Assembly: GCF_037392515.1 (NCBI RefSeq)
Contig: NC_090280.1
Span: forward strand, 23,875,118-23,939,117
Source of the DNA: Haliotis asinina
Taxonomy: Eukaryota > Mollusca > Gastropoda > Lepetellida > Haliotidae
DNA: 64,000 nt
Direction: 5' to 3'
The position numbers were made by a program, and so were the translations under genes. Of this stretch, positions 55,131 through 64,000 are shown one piece after another (the stretch's first letter is position 1; every line of letters begins with the position of its first letter). Under the pieces are notes generated by a model. It was not told where the DNA came from. It searched no databases and was given only the letters and a program-made list of their open reading frames with translations.

Positions 55131-55711
55131 TGTCTGACCTCCTGTCATTTAAAAAGGTTGGAGGCCTGTTATTCATGATAATAAACAATGTCTGTTTCTA
55201 AAAATCCTTCCAACCTTTAATCAGTTTGACTAAGATTTAACGTGCGTTAATGGGCCCGCTTATCACAAACAGCTTGGCAAGGATTATATATTGCTCCAAC
55301 ACCTGTCGATGAAGTAAGTGTATTACTGTGCAACCTTGCCACAGTTGGACTCATTCATATGACAAGAAACCCCAAACAATTGATGTTATTGTTTTGTCCA
55401 GGACTTTCACCCCTTCCCAAATGTAGGTTGCGATATGAAGAACAAGTCATATATTCATACTTATTTCAGTAAAAACAACGTATTTATCCTGGACGAGATC
55501 TGAGTATATTCGTGAATGTTTGCAAGTCATGAATCAAGATAGCTAACAACGTGCTGTAAATAATGAGCCCATTTGTCGCAAACCAGTGTTTGATAACACG
55601 GATGTAATGCCGCCTTGCGCATGATGACTTATTGTCGGAAACATTACACAATGAACCACCCGATACACAGTCTACAATTACACATGTTCATCTTGTAGGT
55701 CATTACGTAAG
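55131..55711. other. Intergenic, nothing recognised
   Basis: Nothing could be named. Confidence 0.3.
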
Positions 55712-55858
55712 CGGAGACGTTGGATTAGCCGTGTGGTTAAAGCGTTCGCTCGTTACACCGAAGATCCAGGTTCCATTCCCAACATAGGTCCAGTGTGTGA
55801 AGCCCATTGCTGGTGTCTCCCGCTGTGATATTGTTGGAATATTACACAAAGCGACGTA
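55712..55858 (+). repeat. SINE copy, plus orientation
   Basis: gattagccgtgtggttaaag, cgttcgctcgttacaccgaa, gatccaggttccattcccaa and gttggaatattacacaaagc. Confidence 0.9.
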
Positions 55859-57417
55859 AATTCATACTTACAAGAATGGGGACATTTACCATCTGGCTAA
55901 CTGGACATGAATTGTGGGTGAAGTTTGAAATATCTGGATGAAAAGTATCAGACATGCAAGTTATTGACGCTAACATTTTATATTTCTTATTCTTTAAGAT
56001 CCGTGATTTTATCAAATGTACAAATATGTCTAAACTGAATGAAAAGGGTCGATTATTCGAACTTTTGTGTTTGAGCATAAGTATACTATTTTTATCTACA
56101 TTGCAAAATCTGCTGTGGTTGAAGAACTGCTCAGTTTCAAATTTGAGAAAATGGTACTTGAAAACATCAAATTCCGCCTTTTAATAGTACATGTTGGTTT
56201 GCACCTGTACAGGGAGTCAAAACGCGTAGTTGAAATGGACAGTCTGATTCTTATTCATACGGACATTGGTAAGGTTTACAATGTTTTGTGAAGTTTGCAT
56301 ATCTGGCGGTCCCCCATTTGCTTCTTCACACCTTGTCCATTCAATATATTGTGTTATTTGGTTAGCGTGTCAGTGAAGTCATTGACAGCGCTGTGAGATG
56401 CCACGCAGTCTTAAAGGCTACTGAAGTTAACATGGCTAATTGCTGTTTCCCCTATACTTATCACATAACACGTCATTCACAGTTCAAAATATGTTTTTAG
56501 TGTTTTTGACGAATCCGACCCCGAAGGTCCTGCATATTTGAATTCAGCACATGTACCAGCAGACTCCATTGTGAAAGGCTATATGTGAGCATGCTTCTAT
56601 GAAAGGTGTGATGACTGTTTGATCTTGATTTCTTAATTGCGAGTTCTTGCTTGAGTAATCGTCGTGGTTTGTCTCGTATGTCTGCTTCTTGTGAACAAAT
56701 AACTGTCGACCTTGACACACATTACGTACGTATTGTATATTGTCAAGCATTGTTTTTTGTGTGGTAACGACACAGACACATATGTGCTCGTGCCGGGCAA
56801 GTGTAGCCTTATGTCACCTATTAACCGACTTCCTGTGATAAACAGCCATCTACCTGGGCACCGTCACGGGAGCTCGCACGTCGTGGGTCACCCCATTCAA
56901 ACCTACCGTAGCACTCCGTTACCCAGCTGCAAAAAGTGCTGACTCGGGGAAAATATCCCTTGCCATTCTCGCTGACACTGCAGTGGTTAAAAACATGTTT
57001 TAAACTGATTTGTCCAGAATGGTAAAATTTGTCACGAATCTGGCCTTTTTCTTTTGTTGTGGAGCATTGCATTCGTCCGAGAGAGTGGCACCTTAGCGTA
57101 GACCATTGTTTATAAGTTAGCAGTTTCTTTGCAACAGCGACTTTGCATGTAATAACTGACAGAGAGGGAATGTTTTATTTACATGTAATTCGTATAAACG
57201 GTACGTGTAAGTACATAAAATATAATGCAGTGAATACAAACGACTAACTGCCGAACGATTTATGAGTGTCAAAAAAGTGAAATAAAGTAAAATGTTACTA
57301 TACTGTTAAAAATACATGCCAGAGAGTTTAATATAACTGGTAATTGACAACGGTTCTCTCTCTCTCCCTCACACGATGTTTTTATAACTTTGTTGTTGAA
57401 TTAGTTTTTCATAACGA
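55859..57417. other. Intergenic, no gene recognised
   Basis: Open stretches occur on both strands at 56820-57070, but none shows a recognisable domain. Confidence 0.35.
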
Positions 57418-57590
57418 TGAGGGCGGTGGGGTAGCGTAGTGGTTAAGGCGTTCGCTCGTCACGCCGAAGACCCGGGTTCGATTCCCCACGTGGGTACAAT
57501 GTGTGAAGCCCATTTTCTGGTGTCCCCCGCCCTGATATTGCCGGAATATTGCTAAAAGCGGCGTAAAACTTAACTCACTCACTCATAACG
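57418..57590 (+). repeat. Full-length tRNA-derived SINE
   Basis: Pol III boxes: A gtagcgtagtggttaaggcg, B gacccgggttcgattcccca. The body is gtgtgaagcccattttctgg and gatattgccggaatattgct, with tail aagcggcgtaaaacttaact and (cact)n. It is the best-preserved copy and a reference for the others. Confidence 0.95.
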
Positions 57591-57593
57591 ATG

Positions 57594-57715
57594 AAAGTGA
57601 AATAGTATATATAAAATACAATGTAAACATGATGTTTTCATTTCTGACGATGAAGTGAAATAGTATTCATAAAATACAGTAACGAACCGGAGAACACGAT
57701 GTTTTATAATAGTTA
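57594..57715. repeat. Dispersed repeat, copy of the 26355 family
   Basis: Two internal units, gatgaaagtgaaatagtata... and gatgaagtgaaatagtattc..., then aaccggagaacacgatgttt. It directly follows the SINE tail. Confidence 0.75.
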
Positions 57716-58316
57716 AATGACTTCTGTCTTCCTATGACTCTTTTCCTATGACTTTTTTACCATGACTTTTTTTCCGATCACCGTTTTATCTTCAGTGTGG
57801 GTGATTGTCATGACATGGCAATGACGTGTTGTAATAATGTTTACATCTCATCTACTACATGTCTAACAATCTCGGTATGTCGTGACCACGCATGCCTAGG
57901 AAAACGTCACGGTGCATTCATAGACAGAAGTCGACAGTTTTCAAATATCTGTTGTAATGCGTCCAGCAGTTTTATGGGTGACATTGGACTATCATAAGTA
58001 CCGTTTACAGTTTAGCATGACTTCATTGTGTCTGATATCATGGCATCACAACAACTACTACATTGTAAACTGAGTTTATTTGCCCTTACGTTTCTTTGCA
58101 AATTGTCACACATTAAAGCGTCAGTATTGTCCTTGTAGATTCACATTACCTTTGCTCCCAGTTCACGTGCACGTCACTATCTATCATTATTAACACTATT
58201 TATCATTGTAAGGGAGCGGCATTGATAAAAGCGCGTTTTATGCTTGTTTGCTAACCCGTCATGCTCACACGTAGAAATAAGTTTAAACCACTATGTGTCC
58301 ATATCTGCAACGACAC
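57716..58316. other. Intergenic, nothing recognised
   Basis: A short (ctatgactttttt)n tandem lies at 57733-57775. Otherwise nothing. Confidence 0.35.
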
Positions 58317-58465
58317 GTGAAGATCCGGCTAAGAATTGATCTTCAGTAACCCATGCTTATCGTAAGAGGCGACTAATAACTTGGTTTACAGTAACGTGAC
58401 ACATGTCATGGTATCCTACTTGCGTAGATCAATGCTCATGCCTTTGATCACTCGATTAGTTTACA
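58317..58465 (-). repeat. Dispersed repeat, reverse copy of the tctgtaaataatc family
   Basis: gtgaagatccggctaagaat, cagtaacccatgcttatcgt, aagaggcgactaataacttg and gcgtagatcaatgctcatgc. Confidence 0.82.
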
Positions 58466-58574
58466 CATCGACGCCAGTTAGCTGCGAAATCAACACCGAG
58501 TGCGTGCTGATGGTTATTTTATTGTGTCATATCGGAAGAATTAAAAGCTGTCAGGTCGTCCACGTCCAAGATGT

Positions 58575-58722
58575 GTGGGGCTGGGGTAGTCTAGTGGTTA
58601 GAACGTTTGATCGTGTTCCATTTTCCACATGGGTATAATGTGTGAACCTGGCGTCTGTCTCCCACCGTGATATTTCTGGAATATGGCTATAAGTGGCTTA
58701 AAACCCTTCTCACTCCCACCAC
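58575..58722 (+). repeat. SINE copy, plus orientation
   Basis: ggggtagtctagtggttaga, cccaccgtgatatttctgga and atatggctataagtggctta. Box B is damaged. Confidence 0.88.
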
Positions 58723-61700
58723 TAACCCAGAGACATGTGAATAGTCAGAAATTAAGGTGATACCGTGAGACTGTTGTCCATCACACAACACATGACCGTG
58801 ATTCAGCCAACATCTCGAGGTTCATCATATTACTATGTTCCTGATCCACAGATCTGTGTCAACTGTCTGTTAAGTCTGTTGAAACGTCAGGTGTCGGTAT
58901 TAGTCATGCGGACATGTGATACTAGCACAGCAACAGATGACTGGGCTTCATATTTAGTTTGCATTGAAATTGACGTGTTCATGACCAATTGCTTTACCTA
59001 CCAAGGACGTATAGGGTGCTGTGTGTTTGACAGATCAGCGTGGTGCTTGTTGCATCACCCTTGCATATACGTAGCACCAGGTTGAGGCTGGAATCTGTGG
59101 GAGACTGTCTGGTTTTCACTGCAGTCTTATTGACATGCTAAATATATCAGATGAAACAATAATATCGTCATGGTTATTCCACCTGTGTGGGCAATGGAAC
59201 TATGAGTATGTTACGATATGTGTTGCACTCTGTGATGCTACTATGTCTTGTTATCTTTGTTATAATGTACACCAAAGAGATTGTTGAAAACGATTCAATT
59301 CAGCTGAAATTGTTTCGTCATAAAAGTAGTACATTGCTCACAGCGCGGTCCCTCCTCGGACATGGCACATAATACACAATTCAAAGGGCAGCATGAAGTA
59401 ATGGAATGGCCATTGAGCTTCTGGGAAATCTGTCGTGGGGGAGATATGGTGTGAGACCCCAGCCTCTGATGAGGTTTTCAGAATTTAAGATCAAATAACT
59501 CCTGGTTTCAGCTAGGTTATTATCTCAATGTTAACATCTCATCAAAACCAGATATTCTGCCTCGATATTAAGCTTCGTGTCTGGTTAAGGATACTCCGAC
59601 CCTTATTTGGCCATGTCAGGGCGGCATAAATTCTGAAGTACTAATCAGCCTCGGGGCCTTCTAAATGCTTTTACGGAGGCCAGATTCATCTTTGTAATTT
59701 ATACATTCGGAAAAGTGGAATAAGAATCTCTGGAAAAAGTGACGTCATGCAGTATTTTCTTTTCATTTTTCAACTTTATAACATAACTGTTTTATAATTA
59801 AGGGAGGAGTGGCAACTTGTTCGCAGAAGTGGTAAGATTGACCTTGTTGTCCGTCCATTGTAAACGTTACAAAAACAATCATCTGGTATTACTAGTATTT
59901 AACATGTAACTGCATGCGTGTATGAACCACAGTTTAACAACGTATTATGACCTTTTCATTTTCAGTATCGACTTCGAGTCTCCACTTGTTACAGTCTTAG
60001 TGATGGGGAGTTTGCCTTTTTCAATCATCAGTTCATAATATAGTCACAGGCACTAGGTTGTCCGCAACGAACGCTTGGCTGGAGAGTGATCAGATCGATT
60101 TAGAAAGCTGACACATGATTGGTCCTCAAAGTTCGCTCAAGAGTCTCCCGAAGCGACCATTTATACTTAAAAATTAAGTGGAGAGGTATTGCATCAGAAC
60201 TAAAGATCTCGTTTGGCTTAGATTGTCAGTAATACTCATTGTCAAAAGATAAAAACCCTTTCCACATCCACAAGAAACAGAGTTGATTTTACAATTGTGA
60301 CTCTGTCATAAACAGATGTTTGTTTCAACAGTATCACAGCTGTACCATGTTGTAACTTATCGAGTCTGGGCCAGACAATACAGTGATTGCCACCATGCGA
60401 TACAATGAAAGAGTCCGTGTTTATGACTCACTTTGAAGAAGTGATGACACCAGGTGTTCGCGAAAAGGTGAGCGTATCCTGGCTCTCGTCCGAAACATAT
60501 GGTAAATCTGGTTAAATGTCCACCTGAAATAATTCGGGAACGTAGGATACAAGTCGAACCAGGGATTTGCATCGGACATAAACTTTTTAGACAGTAAGTA
60601 AATGTGTGAAATGTCGGTCATACAGGGAGACTCGCTGATGATAATATCACTACATTGTGTTATGTAAATGTTTTGTCAGTCTTGGACTTCATAAACAATG
60701 GATAACACCACAACACTTGGATTCGTCAATGTGCAATTTAACACCACATCCCGTCAACTAAGTTATTAAGCTGGAGACCAGCAATAATGACATGCCACCA
60801 TTCCGCAGACCAATAAATTGACATCTTTGAACAGTTGCCATTTCAGGAGGCCCCATATTTGTATATCAACAACGAAATCAATTGATGTTTCTAAGTTATC
60901 GAGATACAAGAACAGCTGAAACTTGATATTTGATTGATGACAGGTGCACGTATTGCACGTGATGATCACTTTTGATACTCATCTAAAATCAATGCATTGT
61001 GCTCCCGAAAGGTTAACATAATCAATCAAACAAATACAGTGATGGTATGAATGAATATACATGACTATTACTTGTTTATAATCCTGGGCGTTGCGATGCG
61101 TGTATACTTTTGTCACTTTGTTTAAATTGTCTTCTGAGTGGGCAGATGCTTCATGGCCCATAATCAACTGATCCTCTGCAGAGGTCCCACATCGATCTCC
61201 CAAGTCACATTTTTGTTATGTTAAAATGTGAGCGACACCGATCGTCTCAAATATAAACAAGAATATTCGATCACTGTGGCAACAGGTTGCTATTTAGAAT
61301 ACATATGTAACACGGAGACCACCTGATACAACTGCTTGTACCTAACAGGGCAGAAACTAAAGATGGCAATTTTTCTCGGAGACGACAAAAATATTCATTG
61401 CAAAATGTGCACCCAGCACATTGCATCATGCGCCGAAGAGACACGCACCGGCAGAATTGCCACTAATCGAAGCCAAAGCTCCACTCCGTGACAAACGGGG
61501 GGCTGATCGACGGTGTGTTTGATTTAACACTTTATAAATATGCTAACCGAGTCTGGCGTGTGTCCCCACAACATCTCTCGACACACAGCTAGGGACACCA
61601 TGTCCCCTATTCTCTGCCCTCATCGGGTCAGGCCAACCCATCCTCCACTACCAATAAATGACGGCAGCTACCAGTAAACTCACTGAGGGGAGCTCCACCT

Positions 61701-63148
61701 CCTGCCTAGTTGTAGGACTCCGCATGATCCCCACACGCACTTAATCATTTGGGTAACCCCGGTAATTAATCACACAGTACGGATATCGAATAAAGCTTTT
61801 CTAGTTTGGTGCAGCTAACGGTATATTTTATCTAACTACGTAGTGACTGACCTTGGTGGTTTGGGTCGATAGGAGCAGTTCAACAGATGGCAATATGATA
61901 TACATACCATGGAGCATTTTATTCTAGAACAGGCTCATATCTGTTTACCCTATCTAATAGGTACGTTTGTATTAGTGTTATTTCTGGAGGTACAGTTAAG
62001 TGGATAAGGTATCTGCATACGTAACAACTCGTCAGGAGGCATGGCCGACGATGCCAGAAATATATCTGGTAGGGACCAAGGAAACGAATGGTCAACACGG
62101 TCGAACTGGTACAATCTCGTTTAGTTTTTTTCTTCAAGTTAACCCCAGTTAGTCATTAGAAATGCATCCGTTATCGAGGTCTGATTTCGGCGTTACTTTA
62201 TGCCTAGTCAGTGTATTCTTTTCTCGCCTCGAGGAGAATGGGAATGTGTTCCAACGGGAAGAGTGTACCAGCAGGTGTTTGGTCAGGGGGTTGTCACGAT
62301 CGTGGAGAAATGCTGAGTTTGCAGGTTATGTTTCCACGTGGCTACCCACACCCTCATGGTCAGGATAATACCGAACACACAATATCACAACAATAATACA
62401 CGTCATGAGCACTGAGTAGGTACACGAATCACTGCGCCTGAAAACCATGGTGTTCAAGGTCCTCAAAAACAATTTTTGAGTAAATCGATCTTGAGGTGTT
62501 TTCAAATCTATTCGATCATTTTTTTTATTTGTGCACTTACATCCGTGTATATCAAATAGGCTTAGATAATATCCAAACGTATGTGCAAGGTGTTTAAATG
62601 AATAAGAAATTAACGAAAAATGCTTGGCGATAAAACACTAAGTAGATTTGTAATTTTGTTCAGAAGCAGAGTGTTCTATACATCAGAAATGCAGCTCACT
62701 GTACCAGTATTGTATGGGTATTTCTCCCGTACCAGGTTTAATTTGTGTTGTTTTTACGTGTTTTAGTTTCAAAGCCGACGAATTACATAAATAAATAATA
62801 AATAAGGGCAATGTTCCAATGTTCCATAGGTATGTCTATCATAGTGATAATTACTTCCAGAGTGTTTAATCTCCATGTCACGTGATCAAACTGGATTTGC
62901 TGATTGGTCCTTAGAACACTCTGGAACTAACAGTTTGTGTTGTTTTAAGGAAACAAAGCAATGTAAACCCCTTTAAGACTCTATGTCACGGTGAAATTCT
63001 GCATGGAGATGAATATGCGTTAATACATACCCTGAGCTTCCTAACCCAATTTTGACCAAATGTGGACATGGAACACTCTAGTGTCCAAGCAACGCGATCC
63101 AGATTTTGCTCTAACCTGTGTTCCAGGAAGTGAACTTTCAGCGTATGT
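58723..63148. other. Long intergenic stretch, mostly unrecognised
   Basis: Holds the small ORF at 59202, a fragment of the tctgtaaataatc family at 60330-60400 (cagctgtaccatgttgtaac), and a G/C-richer block at 61340-61700 with a 42-codon frame at 61363 (MAIFLGDDKNIHCKMCTQHI...). No exon of a known family was recognised. Confidence 0.35.
59202..59372 (+). CDS. Small predicted membrane-anchored ORF, unrecognised
   Basis: A 56-codon frame MSMLRYVLHSVMLLCLVIFV then IMYTKEIVENDSIQLKLFRH and a short end GHGT. It has one hydrophobic segment at residues 4-24 after a short basic start, like the signal anchor of Golgi type II enzymes. It stops without a clear donor and has no family match, so it may be chance. 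Confidence 0.25.
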   Translation: MSMLRYVLHSVMLLCLVIFVIMYTKEIVENDSIQLKLFRHKSSTLLTARSLLGHGT

Positions 63149-63215
63149 GCGTGAGTGAGTGAGTTATTTTTACGCCGCCTTTATCAATATTCCAGCAATG
63201 TCACAGCGAGTGACA
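63149..63215 (-). repeat. SINE 3' fragment, reverse orientation
   Basis: gcgtgagtgagtgagttatt, tttacgccgcctttatcaat and attccagcaatgtcacagcg. Confidence 0.85.
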
Positions 63216-63689
63216 ACTCTATGTACGTAACTACTTTACTTTAAAACCTATTCCGACAGTCGGGTAGCTTATATGGAGACGGGACATTAATGTCAGTGTT
63301 TTTCGTATTGATGGATGGTTTGTCAGAGGTTAATGAAATATCGCTTTTTGTCGAAACAGGGGTTCATATGCATTGGTCTCGTTGTTTGTGGGGCAGTATT
63401 GACTTTAAGACTCAAGTAGGTGTTGTCAGATATTAGCCTTCAGGTCCTTCTTGAATGTCCTGGGGTTGTCGTCTGTATACATTGCCCGTAAACATTGATG
63501 ACGTGTGTACTTGGCAACATTTTTGGTAACCGTCCAGCAATACGACTGGATGTATTACCTCATAAGTCCTACACTTCTCATGGCACAGAGATCGCGGAGT
63601 GCCAGTGCCCTATTGGGTTTTCAGGTCTAATCAGGTCATGTGTTGACTCCGTCCGGTCTTATATGTTTTAAGGCACTAGTGACTGTATC
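63216..63689. other. Intergenic, nothing recognised
   Basis: Nothing could be named. Confidence 0.3.
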
Positions 63690-63998
63690 TTAAAGGTCAA
63701 ATTATTGCGTATGGGTCTATCAAGGTATACCCACATGTCATTTGGGACCCAGTAAATTGTAGCCACGTGTGTGAGCGCCTTACATGCGTATCGGACATTG
63801 TATGGTCACGTACGTTAACGTCAGATCTGTGAGACACGCTATAGTCACATGTGTGGACGTCAGGCATGGTTTAGTCAAATTTGTGGACGTCTGACATGGT
63901 ATCATGATCGCATGCGCAACGTCGGACGTGGTATTAGTCACGTGTGTGGATGTTAGACATTGTATAGTCACAAACGTGACGTCATTCCAGGCTGGCAT
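63690..63998. repeat. ~30 bp minisatellite running off the window
   Basis: Units like atagtcacatgtgtggacgt with caggcatggt, at least seven degenerate copies, with many cacgtgt and gacgtc words. Confidence 0.8.
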
Positions 63999-64000
63999 GG

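Noticed and set aside
57418-57500. tRNA gene
   Set aside because: Boxes A and B are good, but the acceptor stem does not pair and the body continues into the repeated SINE tail.
1-64000. CRISPR arrays, operons, phage or bacterial systems
   Set aside because: Introns, SINEs and metazoan gene families show a eukaryotic nuclear origin; the direct repeats are tandem minisatellites without spacers.

Overview
This is metazoan nuclear DNA: A+T-rich, with intron-containing genes and many repeats. The best guess at origin is a vetigastropod mollusc, most likely an abalone (Haliotis). That rests on a dispersed tRNA-derived SINE, present in full at 57418-57590 and in a dozen fragments, and on a companion repeat, both of which I associate with abalone genomes. 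It was not checked by a search.

Three host genes can be supported. (1) 2456-8901, plus strand: seven exons of NIT2, the omega-amidase of the nitrilase superfamily. The N-terminal exon(s) lie to the left of the window, and all three catalytic residues are encoded here. Its introns are full of minisatellites. (2) 18799-21602, minus strand: three coding exons of TLCD5 (TMEM136), a multi-pass TLC-domain membrane protein. A probable untranslated first exon and promoter lie near 29070-29260, giving a first intron of about 7.5 kb that holds a ~210 bp satellite. (3) About 30400 to at least 33833, plus strand: the 5' end of a gene with an RIIa dimerisation/docking domain (SPA17/CABYR/RIIAD1-like). Its promoter carries a CRE octamer and an RFX X-box-like palindrome, which fits a sperm or ciliary protein. 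Genes 2 and 3 are head to head, about 1.2 kb apart.

The remainder, mainly 34-64 kb, is mobile and repetitive DNA. It holds a Tc1-like DD34E transposon with perfect 30 bp inverted repeats and a broken transposase (47843-49204), an older Tc1 fossil (953-2291), a degraded IS630/Tc1-like transposase (22690-23530), a 2.3 kb element with a THAP-like fragment (34086-36365), a TTAA-flanked element nested in a SINE (41366-42039), several small foldback MITE families, and a 1.03 kb near-perfect inverted repeat nested in a minisatellite (53736-54768). No rRNA, true tRNA, CRISPR or viral gene was recognised.

I see no evidence of a new multi-gene system. The most unusual local structures are the minisatellite that copies the NIT2 exon 6 splice donor, the long inverted repeat whose arms look like a gene's 5' end, and a cluster of four perfect CRE palindromes at 47115-47474.
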